From Limisphaerales bacterium (GTDB lineage Bacteria > Verrucomicrobiota > Verrucomicrobiia > Limisphaerales > BOG-1460), in the NCBI GenBank assembly GCA_003159675.1, contig PLQC01000154.1:1-46543 (forward strand): a stretch of 46,543 nucleotides of DNA, given 5' to 3'. Each line of letters begins with the position of its first letter. Within the stretch, counting starts at the first letter, position 1. The notes beneath the pieces were generated by a model, which saw nothing but the letters and a program-made list of their open reading frames with translations, searched no databases and had not been told where the DNA came from. Shown in pieces: positions 1 through 7,377 of this stretch. The position numbers and the translations under genes were made by a program.

Positions 1-1303
1 AACTCGCTTGTTTTAGGACTAGCTGAGGTGCCTGCGCCCTAAAAGAGGGCATCTGGCACAACTCTCCAAGCCTTTCAAGAAGCAACTCCTTTGGAAAGGT
101 GTCGGGGAGGTTGGGCAGTGCCATGATGCACTTCGAGATGTTTGGATACGTAAATCCAAACTCGTTTTCCAAGTCAACAAGTCGGTTCGCACAATACCTT
201 GCAATTGTATCCTGTATATGTCCCTCGCCCGCCCGCGGCTCTGGCCGAGTTTCCCTCTGTAGCATTCTGAAGAAATTGATGTAATCACGAGGGCGTTGGA
301 GAATATGGCGGGCCAAGTAATCTTCGACAGCTACTCCCTGAATTGACTCCGGCAACAGATCCCGAAGTTCCTGCACAGCGCTCTCGAGTCTCTTGGTGGG
401 GGCAACACGTCTGGCTATCAATTCGAAGAGAGAGCGACTATTCCATATTAGGTTGATTATGAGAGACTCAAGTTTGTCATATTCGATGCTTTTGGTATCA
501 ACGAGCGTGCGAAATATATTGTCTCGAAGACATATCAAGAAGCGTGTCGATTGCCCGAACTTCGCAGTAAAATCCTTCGCAACGGCCAAGAGCTCTGCAA
601 GAAAAAACAACGAAGGAGTTGAGGGATCCCAGTGTTCATCAAGCCCATCAATCACAATGAACATCCCCACCGTCGAAGGATTACTGGCTGTGAAGTGATG
701 CGCAAGCGCTTGCACGAGCGGTCCCCATGAATACGGTTCCAGCCTTTTCCTGAGATCAACCTGCGACAAGGCATCCGTCTTCTTAGATACTTCCCTTACG
801 TGCTTTGCAATGACATCTGATAAGGCATCCCCTAACGCAGAAACGTAGAAACCGCATTCACCTTGGAACCGCTCAAGTTCTCGGCGCAATTCAGGCGAAA
901 TGCCCTGAGAATTGTGGCTGCGAGCACATTCGAAAAAGTGGCGGACTATCTGGCCGAGGACTATTCCTTCCCATACCTTTCGATATATGTATTGCCAAGA
1001 TGTCCCTTTGTTTACCAAGCAGGCCAAGAGATCCCGGACCTCAACATGTCGGAAGTCTGCCGGAACGAAGCGGAGGAAGCAGCAATTAGTTTCTCCCTTG
1101 CTGGCCGTGATCTGCAGCCGTGCCGCAATTGCAGATTTGCCGGAGCCCTTTCGCCCAACTACAAACGGCATTCCAGCAGCCGACGCAATAGATTTCCAGC
1201 TTTCAGCTTCGTAAAATGATCTTTCTAGGGCGTCTGCGTCATGCTCGGCCTCCGGTTGGCCAAAATCTACCTCAGAAAGTGAAAAGGACTGCTTCATAGG
1301 CAT
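1..1303 (-). CDS. P-loop ATPase, Sll1717 family (3' end beyond window)
   Basis: Reading the minus strand from ATG 1303 (or ATG 1297) gives an uninterrupted frame of about 433 codons that leaves the window at base 1, so the C-terminus is missing. Residues 50-57 are a clean Walker A, GRKGSGKS, preceded by AAGMPFVV; residues 215-223 are a Walker B-like FIVIDGLDE. This arrangement (short N-terminus with FYEAESWKSI, then GRKGSGKSAIA) matches my memory of the Sll1717 family of stand-alone P-loop ATPases. Their biochemical role is not established; they are often in accessory or defence-rich regions. Here it is the last gene of a minus-strand accessory block that includes an XRE regulator and restriction remnants, which fits a defence or island function but does not show it. 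Confidence 0.8.
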   Translation of the reverse strand, partial: MPMKQSFSLSEVDFGQPEAEHDADALERSFYEAESWKSIASAAGMPFVVGRKGSGKSAIAARLQITASKGETNCCFLRFVPADFRHVEVRDLLACLVNKGTSWQYIYRKVWEGIVLGQIVRHFFECARSHNSQGISPELRRELERFQGECGFYVSALGDALSDVIAKHVREVSKKTDALSQVDLRKRLEPYSWGPLVQALAHHFTASNPSTVGMFIVIDGLDEHWDPSTPSLFFLAELLAVAKDFTAKFGQSTRFLICLRDNIFRTLVDTKSIEYDKLESLIINLIWNSRSLFELIARRVAPTKRLESAVQELRDLLPESIQGVAVEDYLARHILQRPRDYINFFRMLQRETRPEPRAGEGHIQDTIARYCANRLVDLENEFGFTYPNISKCIMALPNLPDTFPKELLLERLGELCQMPSFRAQAPQLVLKQAS

Positions 1304-1353
1304 TCCGATCGTAAGTCGAGATTAGTGTTTGGCGCCATGGTGTGCCGCGAGGT

Positions 1354-1611
1354 TCAACACCTCGTCCGTTTTGGGGTTCGGGCGAGAGAGAGGCGCAGCA
1401 ATTCAAACGGGTCGATGCCAACACTGATGGCGAGGACGGGAATCTCAAAATCCGAGACGCAGCGGATTTGAGCCTCAATTTTGGCAAGCGTATCCCGGCT
1501 CACGTCCCAGCCGATCAGGTTCAGTTTGGTGGCGAGTTCGGCCTGGGTGAGGCCGTTCTTCTCGCGGAGCTTGCGCACCACGGGGCCAACGATATTTCTG
1601 GGCGGTTGCAT
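1354..1611 (-). CDS. small XRE-family helix-turn-helix regulator
   Basis: This 85-residue protein is a single helix-turn-helix domain. Residues about 10-60 read VRKLREKNGLTQAELATKL followed by DVSRDTLAKIEAQIRCVSD, the usual XRE pattern with recognition helix around VSRDTLAKIE, and a final hydrophobic helix (IPVLAISVGIDPFELL). It has no effector domain, so it is probably a repressor of a small locus. It sits 50 bp upstream of the Sll1717-type ATPase in the same orientation and may control it. Similar stand-alone XRE proteins are common in verrucomicrobial accessory DNA (recalled, not searched). Confidence 0.8.
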   Translation of the reverse strand: MQPPRNIVGPVVRKLREKNGLTQAELATKLNLIGWDVSRDTLAKIEAQIRCVSDFEIPVLAISVGIDPFELLRLSLARTPKRTRC

Positions 1612-1708
1612 GTTCCGAATCCAGCACTTGACAGTGGCAGAATTTGTGGGAATCTTTGTGCTGAATTCGGCACAGAGTCGAATCCTAGAGAAAGGCGTTT
1701 TTATGTTC

Positions 1709-2014
1709 CTACGAAGACTCGGTCAAAATGACCGGCAACAGTGCATTTATGGGCACAACTGCCCGCAGATTTTTATCTTCGGCCTTTGCTTCGAGAAGGA
1801 TAAACGGGAAGCCCTTTTCATTGAGCAAGAGAAAATCGATGAAGCCTTTGGTCACTTTCTCAAAATTCTCCCCGAGGTCGTCAAGAGCTTGTTCTGTGAG
1901 GGCGACGCTGGGCTCAAGCTGGATGTTCGCCGGACCTCTCGCATCCGCAAAAAAGCGCCAGCCGGCGTTTTCGAGCAGCTTATTGATTTTGATACGGGCG
2001 GCGGCTTCTTTCAT
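1709..2014 (-). pseudogene. hsdR: hsdR fragment: N-terminus of type I restriction endonuclease subunit
   Basis: The 101 codons match the start of HsdR: KEAAARIKINKLLENAGWRF, then FIDFLLLNEKGFPFILLEAK. In intact HsdR this part carries the PD-(D/E)xK nuclease, with the E-x-K of LLEAK as part of the active site, and is followed by about 800 residues of helicase-like translocase. Here the reading frame leaves the family pattern after AEDKN and stops, so only the first tenth of the gene is left. It cannot make a working restriction subunit. The upstream dinD fragment belongs to the same decayed locus; hsdM and hsdS are not visible. Confidence 0.8.
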
Positions 2015-2026
2015 TTGCTGGAATGA

Positions 2027-2326
2027 TTAGAGATGTCTTTCTCCTGTGAAGCAACGCGATAGTGCCCAATCTTCGAGTTCACGCTGTGCACCCGAACCGA
2101 TGTCGACCATATTGCGCATTTCCGCAAAATGGTCGGCCACAGAATGGCCGCTTTTGACGCACGCCTCTTTCGCTTTCTCGATTACAGGCTGGAAGTTTCG
2201 GAAGACGGAATACTCCAAGACGCGTGCGAGGTCGCGAGCCGACCAGGATTCGTTGCCTTCCGGGCTGACGCGTTTGATGCGCTCGAACGTATTGGCGGCG
2301 GCTGGAACTGGTGGTTGATCGCTCAT
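2027..2326 (-). pseudogene. dinD: dinD fragment: N-terminus of DNA-damage-inducible protein D
   Basis: The 99-residue frame starts like DinD (BRO-N/KilA-N-like): FERIKRVSPEGNESWSARDL, RNFQPVIEKAKEAC, SGAQRELEDWALSR. In full DinD (about 275 residues) the sequence goes on with YACYLI and a long helical region. Here it breaks after ALSR and ends within 8 residues, only 12 bp before the hsdR fragment. A deletion has therefore removed the C-terminal two thirds. DinD-like genes are often embedded in type I restriction operons next to hsdR, as the order here suggests. Confidence 0.78.
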
Positions 2327-2684
2327 TTAATGCTTCCTCGGCAACGGACCGTGGCACAGATTGAAAGACAAAACCGTTTTAAGAGGTTGGACGAGGTTGG
2401 GCAATGTAAATCGTTTATTCGCGAGAATCACCAGCGAAACGTCAGGGATTCCGTGAGAGTTGGATCGTTGTAAATAAGTGTCTGTCCCAACCTTGACAGT
2501 GCAGGTTGTTTGTCTTATTCACGAAGCCGGGGTGGGAGAAGGGTGTTCGGCGGTTGCACCATTGGCAATCGTTGCCTTCTCCCTACCCCGTTTTCATTCT
2601 CGTATCATTCCATCCAAGAAAGCGCAAGTGGTAACAATTCTCGTGCGGGCAATGTTTCCCACGCGCAAGAACGGTTACTCGCCT
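2327..2684. other. gene-free stretch between dinD fragment and integrase
   Basis: I see no credible coding frame, RNA gene or repeat in this 358-bp stretch. Short frames on both strands lack family resemblance and start signals. It separates the integrase 3' end from the restriction remnants and is probably degraded island DNA. Confidence 0.5.
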
Positions 2685-3960
2685 TCAGGGGGACCCAGCC
2701 TCCGGATTCTGTTTAGAGGGAGGGGATGCAATCTGGGCGCGCAGCTTTTGCAGTTCGGCCAGAAGTTTCTCCTGTTCTCCTGCGGATAAGGTTGCGCCCT
2801 TCGTTTCAGACGCTGCCGGCGCGACAAGTTTAGCGAGCTCTGCGCTGATGTAAGCTGCGTCGTTCCCGCCGAAAACCTCGGTGTAGGTGTTCAGGATCAG
2901 TTTGCCGCCGTCGTTATGCCCCTGCCACTTGGCAATGAGCTTGATGTCAATCTTCGCCTGCCAGAGCCGCCGGATGAGATAGGCCCGGATGCTCCGTTGC
3001 GAAAAGGCCGGGTAGCCCCAGGCGCGAGCAGGCATTCTGTAACGCTTTCCGAGCGTCCTGGATGCTGAAAAGCGGGGCATCGGTGGCCGGTGGGACAGTG
3101 TGTTTTGAACGGAGCCTCTGCAGGAACGGTTGCAGGTCTGGATAGATCGGGGGGAAGAAAAGCTCCTTGGTCTTGCGACGCCGGACGCAAAGCTCCCCTT
3201 TTTCCCAATTCACATCCCCCCACTTGAGGGAGCTGACCTCGGCCTGTCCGAGACCTGCCAGCCCCATGAATTCGATGAAGTCCGCGCTCTCCTCGGCTTG
3301 GGCATTCCGCTTTTCCGCTCGAATGCTCTCAACGATGGCGTGGAACTGCTCGTCGGTCGGCACCAGTCGCTTCGGCTTCTCGGGGCGTTTCCAGCTCTTC
3401 TGGAGGCGGTAAAACGGGGATTCAGCGATGATGCGGTCGTTGACGGCCAAGTCAAAAAGCTGTTTAAGGAGCAAAGTCACACGGTCATAGGAGCTGTTCT
3501 TGAGGTTCGGCTCCTGCTTGGCGAGCCATTCGTCGATCATCGAGGGCCGGATGCGTGAGACCTGAATGTCGGTGCCATGCGCCCAATCCTCCCGGAGCAT
3601 CTTGAGAATCCAGCGCTCGGTTTTTATGGTCTTCTCCGCCTTGCCCTGGCGGGTCTTCTCAAACCTTTCAATGAGCTGGGCGAGAGTGGTCTTCTCTGCC
3701 GCCGAATCCACCTTGTCAAGATTGCCAACCCAGGTCTTGAATCGGCGCTCCCCTATTTTGCGGTCGGTGGTGTCGAGGGAGTGGTCTTTCGACTTGCCAG
3801 CGATCTTTTTACTTCCATAGTAGATGCCGTTGATCGAATGACGATAGAGCCCTGGAAAATTTGGAATCTTTCCGAGCAACTGCCGCGTGCTGCGGCGGGG
3901 TGCTTGCCTCTCGTCGGCCACTCCCAAAATATAGGGGGAACAAGACTTTCGATTTTCCAC
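2685..3960 (-). pseudogene. tyrosine recombinase / integrase, frameshifted
   Basis: Two overlapping minus-strand frames together spell one phage-type integrase of about 420 residues. The first (3960 to about 3010) has the N-terminal SAM-like DNA-binding part and the start of the catalytic domain (FMGLAGLGQAEVSSLKWGDV). The second (about 3010 to 2685) has the C-terminal motifs: FSQRSIRAYLIR (second Arg box), WQGHNDGGK (Gly-His) and ILNTYTEVF (nucleophilic Tyr). The switch lies near 3005-3016, after SRLGLP. The usual first catalytic Arg (GLR-x-x-E) is GLGQAE here, which I recall as a verrucomicrobial variant but which may also mark decay. It lies 34 bp from tRNA-Val, the typical target of such enzymes. 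A sequencing error at the shift cannot be excluded. Confidence 0.82.
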
Positions 3961-3994
3961 AGATTCATTACAACTCTCTGTGGATAAGTGGTTA

Positions 3995-4070
3995 GGGCGC
4001 TTGGCGCAGTGGTTAGCGCGTCTCGTTTACACCGAGTAGGTCGGGGGTTCGAGTCCCTCAGCGCCCACCA
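3995..4070 (+). tRNA. tRNA-Val (anticodon TAC), CCA encoded
   Basis: The acceptor stem GGGCGCT (3995-4001) pairs with AGCGCCC (4060-4066), followed by discriminator A and an encoded CCA. The D stem is GCGC/GCGC. The anticodon stem TCTCG/CGAGT (one mismatch at the outer pair) carries loop TTTACAC with anticodon TAC at 4028-4030. The T arm is GGGGG-TTCGAGT-CCCTC. All parts are intact, so the gene is probably functional. It lies between the broken integrase and the left end of the Mu-like element, 14 bp from the latter. Confidence 0.95.
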
Positions 4071-4084
4071 CTTTCATCCGTTGC

Positions 4085-4109
4085 TGAGTCTTGGCGGATA
4101 ATCTTAACG
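4085..4109 (+). repeat. left terminal inverted repeat of the Mu-like element
   Basis: TG at 4085-4086, ten variable bases, then GATAATCTTAACG at 4097-4109. The same spacing and the same 13 bases occur inverted at the right end. It is probably the outermost transposase-binding site (L1). It begins 14 bp after the CCA of tRNA-Val. Confidence 0.85.
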
Positions 4110-4448
4110 CTGATGGCGAAACAAGGCGAATCGGTCCTAATAATGCCGAATGTCAGGCACTTGCGCCTTGGAAACAGGCCAATTTTGGAGGGTGCAGTTT
4201 AACGCTGTTTTGAGGCATCACCAGTTTGATCGGCGAAGATGTCCGACCGCAAGTGGCTGCCATTTCAACATTGGACATGCAAAACCGTTAAGATTATCAA
4301 AACTCGCGGGAATGCGTGCGATTCACGCTTTTCGCCCTTTCGTGGCATGTTTTGGATACCCGGTTGAAGTTACCTACCTACTTTTTTGACCCGATTCGCT
4401 TGGCGAAATGACCCCTTTAAGCGCCCGTCGAAGACCGGTTAAGACCAC
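4110..4448. other. left-end non-coding region of the Mu-like element
   Basis: There is no convincing gene here. The stretch contains an inverted internal copy of the end core at 4286-4298 and weaker relatives: TTTAACGCTG at 4199-4208 resembles CTTAACGCTG just inside the left end, and GTTAAGACCAC near 4439-4449 resembles the inverted core. Mu and Tn7 ends also hold several transposase sites, so this is probably a transposition-end array. Confidence 0.5.
4286..4298 (-). repeat. internal copy of the transposase end core
   Basis: CGTTAAGATTATC is the exact reverse complement of the 13-bp core at the left end (4097-4109) and identical on the plus strand to the right-end core (16885-16897). It lies about 190 bp inside the left end in opposite orientation to the terminal site. 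It may be a second transposase site or an enhancer/operator-like site. Confidence 0.7.
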
Positions 4449-4481
4449 AAAAAAGCCGGCCAGTTTACAGCCTGGCCGGCT
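4449..4481 (-). terminator. Rho-independent terminator of the leftward operon
   Basis: A perfect 10-bp stem AGCCGGCCAG / CTGGCCGGCT with an 8-base loop is followed, on the minus strand, by a run of six T (4449-4454 as A on the plus strand). It lies 46 bp after the stop of the 102-residue protein and closes the leftward regulatory operon of the element. Confidence 0.9.
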
Positions 4482-4527
4482 CGGCTCATGTCTCGCGCTC
4501 ACCCGCGAGTCTCCTGAGCAAACCCGG

Positions 4528-4836
4528 TTAATTGTTCAGATGTTGTCCAGCCGGAGCGAGAATTTCTGCGAGGCTGATCGCTACGTGCCCCCCTTTCATA
4601 AATGCCTTCAGCCTCAGCCGGGCGACCGTCTTTTCCAATAGTCCGGCCGCGTCCAGCAGTTCTTCAGTGTCTAAGTCGAAAGCAGCCGTCTCGACTTCCG
4701 GGTCCTCACAGGTGGTATCGAACAGGTTCAAGGACGCTGTTCCATCCGCCCCTTTTTCCCCGCTGTGACTTTTAGGGACTTGTGCACCCTGCTTTTTCGA
4801 TGTATTTGAGTGATTGATCCGACGTTGGTTTTTCAT
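4528..4836 (-). CDS. hypothetical protein, 102 aa
   Basis: I do not recognise a family. The first 35 residues are polar and basic (KNQRRINHSNTSKKQGAQVP), the middle is acidic (TTCEDPEVETAAFDLDTEEL), and the last 40 form probable amphipathic helices (LLDAAGLLEKTVARLRLKAF). There is no signal peptide or membrane segment. It is the last gene before a strong terminator on the same strand and follows a 56-residue protein and the element's repressor, so it belongs to the regulatory operon. Its acidic/basic composition and small size would suit a DNA-mimic or accessory regulator, but that is only a guess. Confidence 0.6.
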   Translation of the reverse strand: MKNQRRINHSNTSKKQGAQVPKSHSGEKGADGTASLNLFDTTCEDPEVETAAFDLDTEELLDAAGLLEKTVARLRLKAFMKGGHVAISLAEILAPAGQHLNN

Positions 4837-4901
4837 GTGTATCGTGATTTCCTTTGTTGGGTCGCTTTGCCCTGGTCGCGCTTCTACGCGACTGGGGTCT
4901 T

Positions 4902-5072
4902 TCAGGCGGCGGCGCGCCGCATGATCTCATTTTCGAGCACGCCTTGGATGAATTCAAATGCCGTGCATCCAACCTCCGAAGCCAGGCGCCGCAGCGTCTG
5001 GACGGTTTTGGGGGAGAGTTCAACACCGCAGGTGACTTCGGGGCTGGGGTACTTCCCCTCCGTGCAAAGCAT
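4902..5072 (-). CDS. small protein, 56 aa, possible ribbon-helix-helix or antitoxin-like
   Basis: The frame from ATG 5072 to TGA 4902 encodes 56 residues. The core KTVQTLRRLASEVGCTAFEF followed by IQGVLENEIMRR looks like two helices after a short strand (EVTCGVELS), the layout of ribbon-helix-helix DNA-binding proteins. A stop codon lies just upstream in frame, so ATG 5072 is the only good start. It lies 65 bp upstream of the 102-residue gene, in the same operon. The fold assignment is tentative. Confidence 0.5.
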   Translation of the reverse strand: MLCTEGKYPSPEVTCGVELSPKTVQTLRRLASEVGCTAFEFIQGVLENEIMRRAAA

Positions 5073-5081
5073 AATTGTCTT

Positions 5082-5220
5082 TCATTCGGGTCTTTGTGCC
5101 TCGGTCGCGTTCTCGCGCGTCCGGGGCGTTTTGTTTTTCATTGTTGACGCCCGTCAGCTCGACCCAGTGAAGCATTTGAAGCGTCGTTTCACCGCCTGGC
5201 GACAGGCCCGGCGGTGTTTT
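5082..5220 (-). pseudogene. remnant of a second double-HTH regulator (C-terminal end)
   Basis: In one minus-strand frame just after the stop of the Asp/Gly-rich gene the sequence reads GGETTLQMLHWVELTGVNN and continues to a stop at 5082. This resembles the C-terminus of the element's repressor, SGETALRLARWVELQGRKS. There is no start codon, so it looks like the tail of a paralogous regulator left by duplication or recombination. The match is short and could be partly chance. Confidence 0.4.
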
Positions 5221-5511
5221 TCAGCCGTCGCCGCCGCCACTGCAGTAACCAAGGCCGCTGCCATCCCCACTGCCTTCGCCGGCGCCCTCCGAGCTGCCGT
5301 CCCCCGTCCCGTCGCCGGCCCCATTAGCTCCATCTCCGACCCCAGAACCATAGGAGTCTCCGTAAAGGTAACCTGACCCGTCCCCAAACCCCGCCCCCAG
5401 GGCATCTGCGTACGAGTCCCCGTCTCCCGTGCCGTCGGAAAAAGCCGAGCCCGCGCCCCTGCCGTCTAAAGTCACCACGCTCGCCTCCACTTCCGGGTTA
5501 AGGGATTTCAT
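5221..5511 (-). CDS. Asp/Gly/Ser-rich low-complexity protein, 96 aa
   Basis: After about 20 ordinary residues (MKSLNPEVEASVVTLDGRG) the protein is almost only G, D, S, A, with occasional Y and E: GYLYGDSYGSGVGDGANGAG and similar runs to the end. The repeat is roughly two residues long (GD/GS/GA). Its ATG overlaps the TGA of the repressor gene (ATGA at 5508-5511), which indicates translational coupling. The composition resembles calcium-binding RTX-like or disordered condensate-forming tails, but there is no GGxGxDxUx repeat, signal peptide or membrane segment. The role is unknown. GC-rich simple sequence can give chance frames; the coupling and the native-looking N-terminus argue for a real gene. 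Confidence 0.55.
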   Translation of the reverse strand: MKSLNPEVEASVVTLDGRGAGSAFSDGTGDGDSYADALGAGFGDGSGYLYGDSYGSGVGDGANGAGDGTGDGSSEGAGEGSGDGSGLGYCSGGGDG

Positions 5512-6365
5512 TTGGATTTCCGCCCCTGCAGCTCAACCCAGCGAGCCAAACGGAGCGCGGTTTCGCCAGACGGCATGTATTTGCCGGCCAGCCATTCACT
5601 GACCCGAGGTTGCGGAACGCCCAAGTCTGCAGCAAGCCGGGCCTTCATCCCGCGCGCACTGACCAAAAGGCGCACATCGGCCAGGACTTTCTGCAGCGTG
5701 ATCTTGCGCATCTCGGATTTCATATCGGCAGAACTCATACGGACTTCAGAACTATCTGTCAACAGTTCTTTTGCATCCTCGGAACTTCCGCTGTCCACCT
5801 TGGATGCATCAACAAACTCGCGTATTTTTCTTCGCTGGCTCATGTCCCGCTTCATCGCTCGAAGAAGCTGATCTATGGCTTTTTCCTCACGAAGAACCTG
5901 GGCGCGGTTCTTCGCAGTATGCTTGAGGCCTGCGAGTCTTTCTGTAGCTGCCGAAAGCGCCCCCCGCAGCTCCACCCATTGATCCCGTGCGTCCGCAACG
6001 AGCTTGTTGAAATCTTCACCGAGGGTTTCCTCAAACCACGCGCCGAACGGAAATGGACCGGGAGACACTTTGTTAAGCAGGCCAGCGACAGCAGAATCGC
6101 CATGATATTTCGGAGAGCCCACCCCTCTTGCAAGCCACAGGGGACTAACGTTGAGCATGAGGCAAAAGCGCAGAGCCACATCCGCCTTCAATGGCACCCG
6201 CGCCGCCTCAATGTTCGCGACTTGATTTCGGGTTATGCCCAAGCGCAGGCCCAGGCCCGCTTGTTCGAATCCCTCAAAACGTCGAATTGCTGCCAGGCGC
6301 CGGCAAATTTCCCTTTCGCCGGCGGGCAGCGGTTTGAACCGCGAAGATCCCAACTCGCTCTGCAC
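5508..6365 (-). CDS. element repressor-like protein with two XRE helix-turn-helix domains
   Basis: This 285-residue protein has an N-terminal XRE domain at about 22-75 (RFEGFEQAGLGLRLGITRNQ then ANIEAARVPLKADVALRFCL) and a second HTH at about 240-278 (KARLAADLGVPQPRVSEWLA then SGETALRLARWVEL). A charged helical linker joins them (about 115-210). It is divergent from the rightward operon, with about 80 bp between starts, the position of the repressor in transposable phages. It probably binds the intergenic region and holds capsid and transposition genes silent. Two DNA-binding domains in one chain could bridge two operators. Confidence 0.75.
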   Translation of the reverse strand: MQSELGSSRFKPLPAGEREICRRLAAIRRFEGFEQAGLGLRLGITRNQVANIEAARVPLKADVALRFCLMLNVSPLWLARGVGSPKYHGDSAVAGLLNKVSPGPFPFGAWFEETLGEDFNKLVADARDQWVELRGALSAATERLAGLKHTAKNRAQVLREEKAIDQLLRAMKRDMSQRRKIREFVDASKVDSGSSEDAKELLTDSSEVRMSSADMKSEMRKITLQKVLADVRLLVSARGMKARLAADLGVPQPRVSEWLAGKYMPSGETALRLARWVELQGRKSK

Positions 6366-6444
6366 GGTGAATTCTAAACAGACGCCGGGGCAAAAATAAA
6401 GCTTGCAGCGTAAATCATGGCGTGTTACAGAATGGATAGCTGTT

Positions 6445-7110
6445 ATGCCAGATTCGAAGCCAGTAATCGAAAAATCAAGGCGCGGTCGCCCGACGCGGTT
6501 CCCACAAATAGTCGCGGACGCTAGGGATCTGGCCGTGTCACGTCAGACCCTTTGGAATTTACTTTCCGGCCGGCAAAAGAACCCCAAACTGGCCTCACGC
6601 TATTTCGCCCTCAAGGCCGCACAGGAGGGCGCAAAGGACGGCGCGCACAATACGGTGGCAGCCGGCCGTGACGCAAGACAGAGGGTGTTCTGCGAAAACC
6701 AAAAGTCCGTTTTCAGGAAAGAACGCACGGCCGACCTCGCCGCGATCCAAAACCACCTGGAGGAATATCAGGCAATTTTGGAAAAGCTCGGTTTACAAAT
6801 CCTTGTGTTGCGATTCGACGGCGACGCCGCAAGTCCCGTCTGGAAAGAGCCGGCCCTGGGAGAAAGTCTCGGCGCTGAACTTGACGCCTGCGGCGCGGGA
6901 AGTTTCGACAGTTCGCACCTTGCGTTTGGCTCGTTTTTTTGCTACTTCCACGTGGCCCACCTTGCTAAAAGCCTCGGCGCGCTGAAGAATTCGCTTCAAT
7001 CGCGTGGCTTACTGGACAACGTCCGAATTTTTCACATAGAAATCGAATCAGGCTGGCGCGAATATTTTCCGGCCACCGGGCAGATCTTTTCCCCGGCCGA
7101 TTCAGACTAA
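6445..7110 (+). CDS. putative HTH DNA-binding protein, first gene of rightward operon
   Basis: The N-terminal part contains RRGRPTRFPQIVADARDLAV then SRQTLWNLLSGRQKNPKLAS, an XRE/Cro-like helix-turn-helix. The remaining 150 residues have no family I recognise; a helical stretch (AAIQNHLEEYQAILEKLGL) precedes a mixed alpha/beta region. An upstream TTG at 6403 is also in frame; I prefer ATG 6445 because GGA lies about ten bases before it. Being the first gene opposite the repressor, it is a candidate early regulator analogous in position to Ner of Mu. Confidence 0.6.
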   Translation: MPDSKPVIEKSRRGRPTRFPQIVADARDLAVSRQTLWNLLSGRQKNPKLASRYFALKAAQEGAKDGAHNTVAAGRDARQRVFCENQKSVFRKERTADLAAIQNHLEEYQAILEKLGLQILVLRFDGDAASPVWKEPALGESLGAELDACGAGSFDSSHLAFGSFFCYFHVAHLAKSLGALKNSLQSRGLLDNVRIFHIEIESGWREYFPATGQIFSPADSD

Positions 7111-7115
7111 GATTC

Positions 7116-7373
7116 ATGAGCACCTTCAATTTTGCCCAATCGCACAACCAGCCGCGAGCCCTCGTACGTGGGGACGGGTTCGCGGATTATGCCCCACAAC
7201 GCGCGCTTGAGCCCGTCCCCAGCAGCCCAACAAACCAGCTCCCGCAGGCCCATGGTCGCGCATCAGCCTCGGGAGACAATGATGCGCTCAAAAGGTTGCA
7301 GCTCAAAAACGCCCGGCGCTTTGCGCCTGGCGACACCAAACCGTTGCCTGAGCAGCGACAATTCCCCACATAA
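7116..7373 (+). CDS. hypothetical protein, 85 aa
   Basis: The frame begins 5 bases after the stop of the previous gene and ends 4 bases before the capsid start, filling the gap exactly. The protein is polar, rich in Pro, Arg, Ala and Gln (QPRALVRGDGFADYAPQRAL), with no membrane segment and no known family. Spacing is the main evidence; an alternative frame also runs open here as a 5' extension of the capsid gene. Confidence 0.4.
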   Translation: MSTFNFAQSHNQPRALVRGDGFADYAPQRALEPVPSSPTNQLPQAHGRASASGDNDALKRLQLKNARRFAPGDTKPLPEQRQFPT

Positions 7374-7377
7374 TCAA

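Noticed and set aside
2947-3080. Programmed frameshifting in the integrase
   Set aside because: No slippery heptamer or downstream structure is evident near 3005-3016; decay or a sequencing error is simpler.
7132-7377. 82-codon N-terminal extension of the capsid protein
   Set aside because: Composition unlike the rest, better start at 7378, and a separate frame fits exactly between the neighbouring stops and starts.
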